A DNA stretch of 64,000 bases, taken from positions 1-64,000 of the forward strand of contig NZ_QZCH01000005.1 in assembly GCF_003596335.1 (NCBI RefSeq), given 5' to 3'. Source of the DNA: Motilimonas pumila (GTDB taxonomy: Bacteria; Pseudomonadota; Gammaproteobacteria; Enterobacterales; CBDFNC01). Both the position numbers and the translations under genes were made by a program. The number at the start of each line of letters is the position of its first letter. Positions within the stretch are counted from its first letter, which is position 1. Positions 52,410 to 62,044 of this stretch are shown here, piece after piece. The notes beneath the pieces are model-generated. The model made no database searches and was not told where the DNA came from. It saw only the letters and a list, made by a program, of their open reading frames with translations.

Positions 52410-54413
52410 ATGATGCAAGCAACTTCAGTGCAAACAGCGAATGCCGCGACTCAATCGGGTGGCGCAAAAGAGGGCGGCTCGCTTAATAGCTTACTTAATG
52501 AAGATAAAGCGGCCCAACAGCCGAGTCAATTTGCGTCGACATACCAAGAAGCTAAACAAACTGCCGCAGACAAAAAAGCGGTGCTGGATAACAGTCAAAA
52601 AACCGACGGAGCAACGGTTGCTGAGCTCGATGCTAACAACGACAGCCAACTTGTTGAGAAAGTGGAAGATACATATAGCGGAGCCGACTCAAAGCAAAGC
52701 GCAGAAGGCAAGCCCCAGGATGAAGATACCGATAATGATAATGACCCAGAGCAAGTCGCACAGGGTAATGTTGAACCGTCAAAAAGTGAGACAGATGGTA
52801 AGCAAGGTTTTGCGGTGCTGGCGCAAATACAACAATCTGAACAACAGCTGAAAACGCTCGCTCCCTCTATTAATGACATCAATGCTACGGCGATGTCTAC
52901 ACCGCAAGGTAATATTGATGGAACCGATAGCTCGCACCGTTCCCAAGCCGGTAAAGATGCTCCCCTAACAGGCAGTGCAAGTGCTAAGTTAGATACCACG
53001 CAGCTATTACAAGGCTCCAGTGCTCAAAGCACAGGCGAAGATTTAGCAGAGCAAGCAGCTAAGGTTAACGCCACAATGTCTGGCGAAGAAAAACTGCAGT
53101 TACAGCAAATTGCATTTAAAGTACAACAAGGACAACCGCTTACTGCAGGTGAACAAAAGCTGCTATCAAAGTTGCAAGCCTCTGCTGCGTTAGCGATGGA
53201 CTCAGAAATGGCTTCTGCTGATAAAGGCGCTGCGCTTAATGATGCGGATTTAGGGGAGGTTGCAAAAGCGGTGCGTCAGGCTTTGGACCCAAAACCCGGC
53301 ATTAACAGCCTCGAACAAGATAAAAAAATCACGCTAGATGCAAACCAGAATCAAGCTAGTAAGCTGACAAACTCTGTCAAAGCTGGAGCAGAGCAAGTCG
53401 ACCAAAAATTCACGCTCGATACACCAGCTGCTAACCAGAGTGAAACCAGCAAACTTACAAGCGTTGTCAAAGCAGAGTCTGAGCAAGCCAGTAAAATAAC
53501 AGGGTCAGAAGCCAAAGACAGCACGAAGCAACAGGCAGAGGCTAAAACCGTCAACGCCAATTTTACGGCCAGTGATTTGCCAAACACTGACACAGAGGCT
53601 GACATTCAGAAGAAAACAGACATAAAAACGGAGCAGGCTAGCATCAATGATGCTAAACAGACCGTAACAAGTGAGGATAAAGGCGATAAAGACAAGTTGG
53701 GCGGTAAAGCTTTACATTTAGAACCCGCTGACAGTAAAAGTCGCCAAGAACGGTTTGATGCAGTCAGTGATGATAACAAGCCCCAGCTTGAAACCGATAA
53801 ACCTGTGAATGCAACGGCTAATGCACAAGTGGGCCAGCAGCCTGGGAGTGTAGTGACCAGCCCAATTTCAAGCCAACACATCAATAATACACAAGCCCTT
53901 GATGCCAAGATGGTTGCCAAGCAAACCGTGATGGGACAACAGGTTAGCGAAAATCAATTTGAAGCCAGTCAAAAATTTGAACTGGCCGCAAGAGAAGCGC
54001 CGTCCATGTTGAAAGAACGCATTAACATGATGATGAACAACGGGATTGGTAAAGCCGAAATTCGACTGGATCCGGCTGAATTAGGCAGCATGCACATCAA
54101 GGTGTCGATGCAAAATGATCAACTCAGCGTCAGTATTCAAACAACGCAAGCCAATAGCCGGGAGTTACTGGATCAACATATGCCTAAACTGAAGGAAATG
54201 TTAGCGGAGCAAGGCATCCAGCTCGGAGACAGTCAAGTTGGGCAGCAACAACACTCTGCGCAACAATCTTCGGATCAGCATGGCTCAGGGCAAGGTGCTG
54301 ATGGAAGTAGTCAAAATGCCCTTGAGACTGAACAGGATAATTGGGAGTCAGATTTACCGGCCTCTGGTTTGAATTTTGTGCAGACGGACAAAGGAATCGA
54401 TTTTTATGCTTAA
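52410..54413 (+). CDS. fliK: FliK, hook-length control protein
   Basis: FliK measures the hook and switches the export gate, through FlhB, from hook to filament subunits. The 667-residue protein has a long, polar, low-complexity N-terminal part rich in Gln, Ala, Ser and Lys, with an imperfect internal repeat (SKLTNSVKAGAEQ and SKLTSVVKAESEQ). The C-terminal Flg_hook domain is at about 535-625 (IGKAEIRLDPAELGSMHIKV, LRELLDQHMPKLKEMLAEQG-like). It is at the long end of the family. Confidence 0.93.
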   Translation: MMQATSVQTANAATQSGGAKEGGSLNSLLNEDKAAQQPSQFASTYQEAKQTAADKKAVLDNSQKTDGATVAELDANNDSQLVEKVEDTYSGADSKQSAEGKPQDEDTDNDNDPEQVAQGNVEPSKSETDGKQGFAVLAQIQQSEQQLKTLAPSINDINATAMSTPQGNIDGTDSSHRSQAGKDAPLTGSASAKLDTTQLLQGSSAQSTGEDLAEQAAKVNATMSGEEKLQLQQIAFKVQQGQPLTAGEQKLLSKLQASAALAMDSEMASADKGAALNDADLGEVAKAVRQALDPKPGINSLEQDKKITLDANQNQASKLTNSVKAGAEQVDQKFTLDTPAANQSETSKLTSVVKAESEQASKITGSEAKDSTKQQAEAKTVNANFTASDLPNTDTEADIQKKTDIKTEQASINDAKQTVTSEDKGDKDKLGGKALHLEPADSKSRQERFDAVSDDNKPQLETDKPVNATANAQVGQQPGSVVTSPISSQHINNTQALDAKMVAKQTVMGQQVSENQFEASQKFELAAREAPSMLKERINMMMNNGIGKAEIRLDPAELGSMHIKVSMQNDQLSVSIQTTQANSRELLDQHMPKLKEMLAEQGIQLGDSQVGQQQHSAQQSSDQHGSGQGADGSSQNALETEQDNWESDLPASGLNFVQTDKGIDFYA

Positions 54414-54481
54414 CATCTCTATTTGCACAGAATTAGTTATGCAATAATTGAAGCAATACCTGAATGAATGTTGAGTAAAAA

Positions 54482-55015
54482 ATGGCGGATGAAGCAACGG
54501 AAGATCTTGCGTTAAATGAAAAAAAGCCGGGCAAAGGCAAGCTGATAATTATTATTGTCGCTGTACTTGTATTGCTTGCTGGCGGCGGCGGAGCTGCTCA
54601 CTTTTTAATGGGAGGTGAAGACACCGATGAAACTTCGGCGCCGGCTTCAGAGGGAGATAGCAGTGCTAGCACTGGCAAAACCTCTAATTTACAAGCTATA
54701 TATGTAGGTATGCCAAGGCCCTTTGTATTTAACGTAACGGCCATGACAGGGGAGCGAGAGCGCTTAGTGCAAATTAAAGTGCAATTGATGGTTCGTGGCA
54801 CGAACAATGAAAATACTGCCAAGCAGCATATTCCTTTAATTGAAGGTACCTTATTAAGTGTGTTTAGTGCCGCTACGGCGCAAGAGTTGCGCAGTGAAGA
54901 AGGCAAAAAAGAATTACGTAAAAAATCGCTGCAAGAAGTTCAAAAAGCCATGAACGAAGTCGCTTCAGCGCCAACGGTTGAGTCCGTTCTATTTACCGGA
55001 TTTGTTTTACAATAA
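54482..55015 (+). CDS. fliL: FliL, flagellar motor-associated membrane protein
   Basis: FliL surrounds stator units and supports torque. The 177-residue protein has one membrane helix at about 20-42 (KLIIIIVAVLVLLAGGGGAA), an acidic and serine-rich linker, and a periplasmic FliL domain (AIYVGMPRPFVFNVTAM to VESVLFTGFVLQ). It lies 68 bases after fliK, with no clear promoter in the gap, and precedes fliM. Confidence 0.95.
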   Translation: MADEATEDLALNEKKPGKGKLIIIIVAVLVLLAGGGGAAHFLMGGEDTDETSAPASEGDSSASTGKTSNLQAIYVGMPRPFVFNVTAMTGERERLVQIKVQLMVRGTNNENTAKQHIPLIEGTLLSVFSAATAQELRSEEGKKELRKKSLQEVQKAMNEVASAPTVESVLFTGFVLQ

Positions 55016-55043
55016 ATATAAAGCTCTTATCTAGGCGTAATGA

Positions 55044-56087
55044 ATGACAGATCTTTTATCACAAGACGAGATTGATGCGCTTCTTCACGGCGTTGATGAT
55101 GTCGAAGAAGAAGAGGTGGGTGATTTAGAGTCCACCAGCGCGGTCAATTTTGACTTCTCTTCTCAAGACCGAATTGTTCGTGGACGAATGCCAACCTTGG
55201 AGTTGGTTAACGAACGCTTTGCCCGTCACCTTAGAATAAGCCTATTTAATATGATGCGTCGCACGGCGGAAGTATCAATTAATGGCGTGCAAATGATCAA
55301 GTTTGGCGAATACGTCCATACCTTGTTTGTACCCACAAGCTTAAATATGGTGCGTTTTCGTCCGCTAAAAGGCACGGGCCTGATTACCATGGAAGCGCGC
55401 TTGGTGTTTATCTTGGTGGAAAACTTTTTTGGTGGCGATGGTCGATATCACGCCAAAATTGAAGGTCGAGAATTTACCCCCACTGAGCGGCGCATCATTC
55501 AAATGCTGTTAAAAATTGTATTTGAAGATTATCACGAAGCTTGGGCCCCCGTGATGGATGCGGAGTTTGAATACCTTGACTCGGAAGTGAACCCGGCAAT
55601 GGCTAACATTGTGAGTCCTACTGAAGTGATTGTGGTGAACTCTTTTCATATTGAACTCGATGGCGGCGGTGGCGACTTTCATATTGCTATGCCTTATTCG
55701 ATGTTAGAGCCTATTCGAGAGCTACTCGATGCCGGTGTTCAGAGTGATAAAGAAGACACCGACTTCCGGTGGAGCAAAGCCCTGCAAGATGAAATCATGG
55801 ACGTACCTGTTGAATTGAGCACCAAGCTACTTGAAACCGAATTATCACTGCGCCAAATCATGGAGCTAAAACCGGGGGATGTGATCCCAGTAGAAATGCC
55901 AGATACCATGACCGTCTTTATTGAAGACCTACCAACCTACCGCGGCAAAATGGGCCAGACCAATGAACATGTTGCGGTGAAAATTACTGAAAAACTAAAA
56001 CGTCCAGAGTCTGTAAAATCAGAGTTAGAGTTAGTCACTCGCAATGGGCGCCCCGTCAACTCTGAAGTTGATGACATAGAGGATTAA
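55044..56087 (+). CDS. fliM: FliM, motor switch protein
   Basis: FliM is the C-ring protein that binds phosphorylated CheY. The 347-residue protein starts with the CheY-binding peptide DLLSQDEIDALLHGV, has the CheC-like middle domain (SLFNMMRRTAEVSINGVQM, FFGGDGRYHAKIEGREFTP) and a C-terminal SpoA domain (about 260-330) that meets FliN. Full length. It is followed by fliN 5 bases later. Confidence 0.98.
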   Translation: MTDLLSQDEIDALLHGVDDVEEEEVGDLESTSAVNFDFSSQDRIVRGRMPTLELVNERFARHLRISLFNMMRRTAEVSINGVQMIKFGEYVHTLFVPTSLNMVRFRPLKGTGLITMEARLVFILVENFFGGDGRYHAKIEGREFTPTERRIIQMLLKIVFEDYHEAWAPVMDAEFEYLDSEVNPAMANIVSPTEVIVVNSFHIELDGGGGDFHIAMPYSMLEPIRELLDAGVQSDKEDTDFRWSKALQDEIMDVPVELSTKLLETELSLRQIMELKPGDVIPVEMPDTMTVFIEDLPTYRGKMGQTNEHVAVKITEKLKRPESVKSELELVTRNGRPVNSEVDDIED

Positions 56088-56092
56088 ACAGC

Positions 56093-56488
56093 ATGAGTAA
56101 TGACCAAGATATGGCGGATGAATGGGCAGCAGCCCTCGCTGAAGCGGAAGGTACCGTTGAAGAGGAAGTGCAGCCTGCGGTACTTGAAGAATTTACCGAC
56201 GAAGCACCGGAAATCAGTGCCGAAGAAAAACGCCGACTTGATGCGATCATGGACATCCCCGTGACCATTTCAATGGAAGTGGGCCGCAGTCAAATTAGCA
56301 TACGTAATCTATTACAATTAAACCAAGGCTCTGTGGTTGAATTAGACCGTGTCGCCGGTGAACCTTTAGACGTGCTAGTTAACGGAACCCTGATCGCCCA
56401 TGGCGAGGTAGTTGTGGTGAATGACAAATTTGGTATTCGTTTAACGGATGTTATCAGTCAAACTGAACGGATTAAAAAGTTAAAATAA
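56093..56488 (+). CDS. fliN: FliN, motor switch protein
   Basis: FliN forms the lower C ring with FliM and also binds FliH. The 131-residue protein has an acidic N-terminal segment and the SpoA domain from about residue 58 (VTISMEVGRSQISIRNLLQL, GTLIAHGEVVVVNDKFGIRL). The stop overlaps the fliO start by one base. Confidence 0.97.
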   Translation: MSNDQDMADEWAAALAEAEGTVEEEVQPAVLEEFTDEAPEISAEEKRRLDAIMDIPVTISMEVGRSQISIRNLLQLNQGSVVELDRVAGEPLDVLVNGTLIAHGEVVVVNDKFGIRLTDVISQTERIKKLK

Positions 56489-56865
56489 TGAAGTGGATTC
56501 TCTTCTTGCTGGCAATGATTGCCAGCCCTGTAATGGCGACCGTTGAAAAAGGCGTGGATGCCAATTTCGGCTCTGTTTTTGCCTCTTTAGCGGTGGTGAT
56601 TGTGGTGATTTTTATCGCCGCGACCTTGTTTAAAAAAACGCATCTTATTAAACACTTTACGGGTCAAGATATAAAAATGGTGGCGCACCTAAGCGTTGGC
56701 AGAAATGAAAAAATCTTTGTGGTGCAAGTAGGAGAGCAACAGTATTTACTGGGCGCAAGTGCGTCGCAAATTAATCTACTTGATAAACTCGACAAGCCCT
56801 TGGAAGTTAAACAAGGTGCTCCGGCAAATTTTGCCCAGTCTTTCTCAGGGATGATGAAAAAGTAA
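56488..56865 (+). CDS. fliO: FliO, export gate assembly protein
   Basis: FliO helps FliP assemble in the inner membrane. The 125-residue protein has an N-terminal hydrophobic segment that may act as signal or anchor, a membrane helix at about 30-48 ([19 protein letters not shown]), and a cytoplasmic domain ([37 protein letters not shown]). It overlaps fliN and fliP by one base each. Confidence 0.94.
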   Translation: MKWILFLLAMIASPVMATVEKGVDANFGSVFASLAVVIVVIFIAATLFKKTHLIKHFTGQDIKMVAHLSVGRNEKIFVVQVGEQQYLLGASASQINLLDKLDKPLEVKQGAPANFAQSFSGMMKK

Positions 56866-57614
56866 TGAAGCCTTCACGCATTGTTTTGTATATCGGTTTA
56901 CTGGCAGCATTGATTTTTAGCCCGGCATGGGCTGCCAATGGCATGTTACCAGCGGTTACGGTAACAACCAATGCAGACGGTGGCCAAGAATACAGTTTAA
57001 CCTTGCAAGTACTCGCGTTAATGACCGCGCTCAGCTTCCTACCTGCAATGGTCATTATGATGACGTCGTTCACGCGTATCGTGATTGTTATGAGCATTTT
57101 GCGCCAAGCGCTTGGCTTGCAACAAACACCATCGAATCAAGTGATCATAGGCATCACTTTATTTATGACCTTTTTTATTATGGCGCCGGTGTTTGATCGT
57201 ATCAATCAACAAGCCATCACCCCTTACCTTGAGGAGCAAATGACTTTTCCTCAAGCCATTGAAGCAGGCAAAAAACCCTTGATGGCGTTTATGTTGGCAC
57301 AAACTAGGGTCACGGATTTACAAACATTCGTCGAGATGGCTGATATCCAAGTCGCAACACCAGAAGAAGTGCCCATTCAGGTTCTGATTCCCGCGTTTGT
57401 TACCAGCGAGCTGAAAACCGCGTTTCAGATTGGTTTTATGATTTTTGTGCCGTTTCTTATCATTGACTTAGTCGTGGCCAGTATTTTGATGGCCATGGGT
57501 ATGATGATGCTTTCACCCATGATTGTTTCATTGCCCTTTAAGCTCATGCTATTTGTGTTAGTCGACGGCTGGAACTTAGTCATAGGTAGTTTAGCAAGCA
57601 GCTTCGGCCTATAG
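56865..57614 (+). CDS. fliP: FliP, export gate membrane protein
   Basis: FliP forms the core channel of the flagellar type III gate with FliQ and FliR. The 249-residue protein has a cleavable signal peptide (to about residue 24, SPAWAA), four membrane segments, and the family signatures [20 protein letters not shown] and [20 protein letters not shown]. It begins on the last base of fliO. Confidence 0.98.
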   Translation: MKPSRIVLYIGLLAALIFSPAWAANGMLPAVTVTTNADGGQEYSLTLQVLALMTALSFLPAMVIMMTSFTRIVIVMSILRQALGLQQTPSNQVIIGITLFMTFFIMAPVFDRINQQAITPYLEEQMTFPQAIEAGKKPLMAFMLAQTRVTDLQTFVEMADIQVATPEEVPIQVLIPAFVTSELKTAFQIGFMIFVPFLIIDLVVASILMAMGMMMLSPMIVSLPFKLMLFVLVDGWNLVIGSLASSFGL

Positions 57615-57623
57615 GAGGCTAAC

Positions 57624-57893
57624 ATGTCCCCAGAGGTATTTGTTGATGTCTTTAGAGAAGCCCTGTGGGTGGTATTGATACTGGTGTGTGCTTGTATCAT
57701 TCCTAGTCTTATCATTGGTCTTATTGTTTCGATTTTTCAAGCTGCTACCTCTATCAATGAACAAACATTGAGTTTTTTACCGCGTTTAATCATTACCATT
57801 TTAGCTTTGATGTTCGGTGCTCACTGGGGCTTTGGCTTGCTGATGGACTTTTTCTATAACATGGTTGAACAAATACCGAGCATTGTTGGTTAA
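57624..57893 (+). CDS. fliQ: FliQ, export gate membrane protein
   Basis: FliQ packs around FliP/FliR in the gate. The 89-residue protein has two membrane helices (ALWVVLILVCACIIPSLIIG and RLIITILALMFGAHWGFGLL) around the loop ATSINEQTLSFLPR. The ribosome site is AGGAGG. It shares one base with fliR. Confidence 0.97.
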   Translation: MSPEVFVDVFREALWVVLILVCACIIPSLIIGLIVSIFQAATSINEQTLSFLPRLIITILALMFGAHWGFGLLMDFFYNMVEQIPSIVG

Positions 57894-58678
57894 TGAATCT
57901 ACCTGCTGAAGTTGCTATTGAATGGTTAAGCATCTACCTATGGGCGTTAGCCAGAATAGGGGCCATGCTCATGGTGATGACAGCCATTGGCGCACAAACC
58001 ACGCCAAAACGTGTTCGACTATTACTGACGCTGGCCATTACTTTTATGGTGGTGCCAGTCTTGCCTGCTCCGCCACCCATAGAATTGTTTTCACTGGCTG
58101 GTTTTTTGGTGGTCTTGCAACAGATATTAATAGGAACTGCGATCGGTACTGTTTCGGTATTTGTTATGCAAACTTTTGTTATTGCAGGTCAAATTATCGC
58201 GATGCAAACCAGTTTAGGTTTTGCGTCGATGGCCGATCCGATGAACGGACAAACGTCTCCAGTAGTGGGGCAGTTCTATTTAATGTTGGTTACTTTATTG
58301 TTCCTAGCGTTTGATGGTCACCTAGTAATGATAGCCATGATAGTCGAAAGCTTTACCACCTTACCTATTTCTATGGAAGGTATAAGCGCGATGCACTACC
58401 AAAAGCTGGCTGCTTGGCTTGGGATTATGTTTACCGCTGCACTGACCATGTCTATGTCATCGATTGTGGCGATGTTATTGGTGAATTTTTCATTTGGCAT
58501 CATGACCCGAGCTGCGCCACAATTAAATATATTCTCACTGGGCTTTTCGATCAGTATGTTGTTTGGTTTATTCATTTTATGGCTCACCATCGGCAATGTG
58601 CTTGGTCATTTCGAGAACCAGTGGATCCGCGGCGCAGAGTTTATGTGTGAGTTGCTCAATGGCGCTTGTCGTCCTTAG
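57893..58678 (+). CDS. fliR: FliR, export gate membrane protein
   Basis: FliR is the single-copy subunit of the gate channel. The 261-residue protein has about six hydrophobic helices and the family segments SLGFASMADPMNGQTSPVVG and LNIFSLGFSISMLFGLFILW. It begins on the last base of fliQ and precedes flhB by 17 bases. Confidence 0.97.
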   Translation: MNLPAEVAIEWLSIYLWALARIGAMLMVMTAIGAQTTPKRVRLLLTLAITFMVVPVLPAPPPIELFSLAGFLVVLQQILIGTAIGTVSVFVMQTFVIAGQIIAMQTSLGFASMADPMNGQTSPVVGQFYLMLVTLLFLAFDGHLVMIAMIVESFTTLPISMEGISAMHYQKLAAWLGIMFTAALTMSMSSIVAMLLVNFSFGIMTRAAPQLNIFSLGFSISMLFGLFILWLTIGNVLGHFENQWIRGAEFMCELLNGACRP

Positions 58679-58695
58679 AGAAGTAAGGGGAGCAG

Positions 58696-59826
58696 ATGGC
58701 AGAATCTGACGGCCAGGAAAAAACGGAAGACCCCACGGGGAAAAAACTCTCTGACGCCCGAAAAAAAGGCCAAGTTCCCCGCTCAAAAGAGTTAGGTACC
58801 GCTGCTCTATTGATTATGGCATCCAGTAGCCTGCTCTTTTTAGGGGGATACTTAGCTGACGCCTTTATTGTGATGATGACGGATTTGTTCACTTTTGACC
58901 GCGACACCGCGTTTGATCCGAAACAAATGGAAGTGATGTTTGCCACTGGTATCGCCGAAATGTTGTTACCGGTAGCAGGGATTTTGATCATTCTATTTTG
59001 CACCGGCATCATTGCTAACATTGTCATCGGCGGCTTAAATTTTAGCACCGAAGCCATGATGCCAAAGTTCAGCAAGATGAGCCCATTAGCCGGCTTCAAA
59101 CGTATGTTTGGTACGCAAGGCATGGTGGAACTGTTAAAATCTATTCTCAAGGTCTCAGTGATTGGCTGCGGCGTTTGGGGGATTTTACACGTCACTTTTG
59201 AAGATATACTCAACTTAAGTTCTACGCCACTTTCTGCCAGTGCACCTCGTTCACTTGATATGCTCACTTGGATGTTTATTTTATTGTGCTTTACCTTGAT
59301 AGTCATTGTCGTGGTCGACGTGCCTTATCAATTGTGGAATCACAATAAGCAATTAAAAATGACCAAGCAGGAAGTGAAGGACGAACACAAGGATCAAGAC
59401 GGTAAACCTGAAGTTAAGGCAAGAATCAGACGATTACAAATGGAAGCTGCACAGCGCAGAATGATGGGGGAGATCCCCGATGCTGACGTTGTCGTCACTA
59501 ACCCAACACATTTCTCTGTAGCGATAAAGTATGACTCATCCCGTAATGGGGCACCGATTGTTGTTGCTAAGGGTGTTGATCATATTGCACTTAAAATCAG
59601 GGAGATAGCAAGGGAATATGAGGTTCCTGTCATGCGCTCACCGCAATTATGTCGCGCCATTTATCATACTACTGATTTAGATAAAGAAATACCCAGTCAG
59701 CTATTCGTATCAGTGGCACAAATACTGGCTTATATTTTTCAGCTGGAACAATTTAGAAAGGGCAAAGGCAAGCGGCCTGTCGCATTGCCAGCAGAATTTG
59801 AAATGCCAGATGGTTTTAAATACTGA
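58696..59826 (+). CDS. flhB: FlhB, export gate specificity switch
   Basis: FlhB changes substrate specificity from hook to filament when FliK signals. The 376-residue protein starts SDGQEKTEDPTGKKLSDARK, has four membrane helices, and a cytoplasmic domain with the self-cleavage motif NPTH (in ADVVVTNPTHFSVAIKYD). The ribosome site is AGGGGAG. It ends the long fliK operon. Confidence 0.98.
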   Translation: MAESDGQEKTEDPTGKKLSDARKKGQVPRSKELGTAALLIMASSSLLFLGGYLADAFIVMMTDLFTFDRDTAFDPKQMEVMFATGIAEMLLPVAGILIILFCTGIIANIVIGGLNFSTEAMMPKFSKMSPLAGFKRMFGTQGMVELLKSILKVSVIGCGVWGILHVTFEDILNLSSTPLSASAPRSLDMLTWMFILLCFTLIVIVVVDVPYQLWNHNKQLKMTKQEVKDEHKDQDGKPEVKARIRRLQMEAAQRRMMGEIPDADVVVTNPTHFSVAIKYDSSRNGAPIVVAKGVDHIALKIREIAREYEVPVMRSPQLCRAIYHTTDLDKEIPSQLFVSVAQILAYIFQLEQFRKGKGKRPVALPAEFEMPDGFKY

Positions 59827-59873
59827 TTTTTTGAGCCAATGCAGGATTTATATTTGTAATGTGCTTTTCGAAT

Positions 59874-59889
59874 CGGAACGTATATTGCA
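59874..59889 (+). promoter_or_regulatory. Candidate sigma-54 promoter of flhA
   Basis: CGGAACGTATATTGCA has GG-N10-GC spacing and a good -12 box; the -24 box departs from TGGCA. The expected start is near 59900. Its position in the flhB-flhA gap supports it. Confidence 0.55.
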
Positions 59890-59902
59890 TAATGGCCATT
59901 AC

Positions 59903-59916
59903 GTCATTTTTTTGTC
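59903..59916. promoter_or_regulatory. Degenerate FleQ/FlrA-like box before flhA
   Basis: GTCATTTTTTTGTC fits GTCA-N6-TGAC with one mismatch in the right half. It lies just downstream of the candidate flhA promoter. Weak. Confidence 0.25.
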
Positions 59917-59926
59917 GATATCGTGA

Positions 59927-62026
59927 ATGGAACTAAAATCAAACTTATCTAGCTTCTGGCAGCAAAGAGACAAGTTAATCAAAGGCATAGGAGCACCCGT
60001 GATGGTGCTCGCGACGCTAGGTATGGTGGTTTTACCTATGCCTGCGTTTTTGCTGGATTTATTGTTCTCGTTTAACATTGCTTTGGCAATGATCGTGCTA
60101 TTAGTGTCTATTTACACCAAGCGACCGTTAGATTTTGCGTCCTTTCCTGCTGTATTGCTGATTGCCACCTTACTTCGCTTAGCCCTAAACGTAGCTTCCA
60201 CTCGTGTCGTATTGTTGGAAGGCCATCAAGGTGGCGACGCCGCCGGTAATGTTATTGCGGCTTTTGGCTCGGTGGTCATTGGCGGTAACTACGCTGTGGG
60301 TTTAATTGTCTTCTTGATTTTGATGATCATTAACTTTGTGGTAGTGACAAAAGGTGCAGGTCGTATTTCAGAAGTAAGCGCACGCTTTACCCTGGACGCC
60401 ATGCCTGGTAAGCAAATGGCTATCGACGCCGACTTAAATGCTGGCATCATAGACCAAGACCAAGCCAGATTACGACGCGAAGAAGTGACGCGTGAAGCTG
60501 ACTTTTACGGCTCAATGGACGGTGCCAGTAAGTTTGTTAAAGGCGACGCGATTGCGGGGATCTTAATCCTGTTTATCAATATCATCGGCGGCTTCATTAT
60601 CGGTATGGCTCAGCATGGCTTAAGTTTCTCACAAGCCGCCGAAATCTATACTTTGCTCACCATAGGTGACGGTTTAGTCGCGCAAATTCCATCGTTGTTA
60701 TTGTCGATTGCAGCGGCGATCACAGTAACGCGTGAAAACCGTTCTGAAGAGATGGGTGAGCAAGTCATGTCGCAAATGTTTGCGAACCCAAAAGCGCTTG
60801 CGATCACGGCAGGTATTTTAATTGTTATGGGTATTGTACCTGGCATGCCCCATTTTGCGTTTATTAGCCTTGGATTAATGGCGGCTGCGGGCGCTTATTG
60901 GCTTAACCGTAGAAATAAGAAACAGGAAGAGACGGGCACGACAATGACTGACGCTCAGCTGGCTGCAGCACCTGCTCCTGAAATTAAAGAGCTTGGCTGG
61001 GATGATGTGCAACCTGTCGATACTATAGGCCTTGAGGTTGGGTACCGCTTAATTCCTTTGGTGGATAAGAGCCAAGGCGGAGAATTGCTTGAGCGCATTA
61101 AAGGGGTACGAAAAAAATTATCCCAAGAGCTGGGCTTTTTGATCCCGCCTGTGCACATCAGGGATAACCTAGATTTACCCCCTAATAATTACAACATAGC
61201 ATTGATGGGTGTCAGCAGCGGTCAAGCTGAAATTTTCCATGACAAAGAGATGGCAATTAACCCAGGTCAAGTCTTTGGTGCGATTGAAGGCACCCCGACG
61301 ATAGAGCCCGCATTTCAACTCGATGCTTTGTGGATCAATATCAGTCAACGTGAGCACGCACAATCTATGGGGTATACGGTGGTCGATGCAGCCACGGTTG
61401 TCGCCACGCATTTGAGCCAAATTTTAACCAATCATGCAGCCCAATTATTAGGCCATGAGGAAGTTCAGAACCTATTGGATTTATTAGCAAAAACGCATCC
61501 AAAATTGGTTGAGGGTTTAGTGCCTGAAATTTTACCTTTAGGTGTCATTGTCAAAGTTTTACAAAGTTTGCTCAATGAAGGTGTGCCGATCAGAGATATC
61601 CGTACAATAGTGCAAACTTTATCGGATTATGGTGTTAAAAGCCAGGACGCCGAGATTTTGACTGCGGCGTGTCGTATCGCACTCAAACGTATGATTAGTC
61701 AGAATATTGTCGGTTCAGACCCGGAAATCCCTGTGATTACCTTGTCGCCTGAGTTGGAGCAAATATTGCATAACTCTATTCAAGCAGGTGGCAGCGAAGG
61801 CGCCGGAATTGAGCCTGGTTTAGCTGAGCGCATACAAGGTTCATTGCATGAAGCTTCTCAGCAACAAGAGTTAGCCGGTCAACCTGCTATATTATTAACA
61901 TCAGGGGTATTAAGGACAACTTTGGCAAAATTTGTGAAAAACACCATTCCAGGTTTACAGGTGTTGTCATACCAAGAAGTTCCTGAAGACAAACAAATAC
62001 GCATTGTAAGCTCTGTCGGGCAATAA
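59927..62026 (+). CDS. flhA: FlhA, export gate protein
   Basis: FlhA forms the nonameric ring that receives chaperone-substrate complexes. The 699-residue protein has about eight N-terminal membrane helices, the FHIPEP signature region (RISEVSARFTLDAMPGKQMA) and a large cytoplasmic domain from about 335 (GLEVGYRLIPLVDKSQGGEL, LPLGVIVKVLQSLLNEGVPI). The ribosome site is poor. It is followed by flhF and flhG. Confidence 0.98.
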   Translation: MELKSNLSSFWQQRDKLIKGIGAPVMVLATLGMVVLPMPAFLLDLLFSFNIALAMIVLLVSIYTKRPLDFASFPAVLLIATLLRLALNVASTRVVLLEGHQGGDAAGNVIAAFGSVVIGGNYAVGLIVFLILMIINFVVVTKGAGRISEVSARFTLDAMPGKQMAIDADLNAGIIDQDQARLRREEVTREADFYGSMDGASKFVKGDAIAGILILFINIIGGFIIGMAQHGLSFSQAAEIYTLLTIGDGLVAQIPSLLLSIAAAITVTRENRSEEMGEQVMSQMFANPKALAITAGILIVMGIVPGMPHFAFISLGLMAAAGAYWLNRRNKKQEETGTTMTDAQLAAAPAPEIKELGWDDVQPVDTIGLEVGYRLIPLVDKSQGGELLERIKGVRKKLSQELGFLIPPVHIRDNLDLPPNNYNIALMGVSSGQAEIFHDKEMAINPGQVFGAIEGTPTIEPAFQLDALWINISQREHAQSMGYTVVDAATVVATHLSQILTNHAAQLLGHEEVQNLLDLLAKTHPKLVEGLVPEILPLGVIVKVLQSLLNEGVPIRDIRTIVQTLSDYGVKSQDAEILTAACRIALKRMISQNIVGSDPEIPVITLSPELEQILHNSIQAGGSEGAGIEPGLAERIQGSLHEASQQQELAGQPAILLTSGVLRTTLAKFVKNTIPGLQVLSYQEVPEDKQIRIVSSVGQ

Positions 62027-62044
62027 TCGGCCGGAGACACTAGA

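Noticed and set aside
52441-52999. Overlapping frames on both strands within fliK (plus 136 and minus 134 codons)
   Set aside because: Both are low-complexity shadows of the repetitive fliK N-terminal region.
54414-54481. TTGCACAGAATTAGTTATGC before fliL as a sigma-54 promoter
   Set aside because: The invariant GG of the -24 box is missing and the spacing does not fit; fliL is probably read from the fliK promoter.
58656-59306. A 216-codon open frame on the minus strand across flhB
   Set aside because: It lies wholly opposite a clear flhB gene, its translation matches no family I know, and there is no promoter or ribosome site; it is a by-product of flhB codon use.
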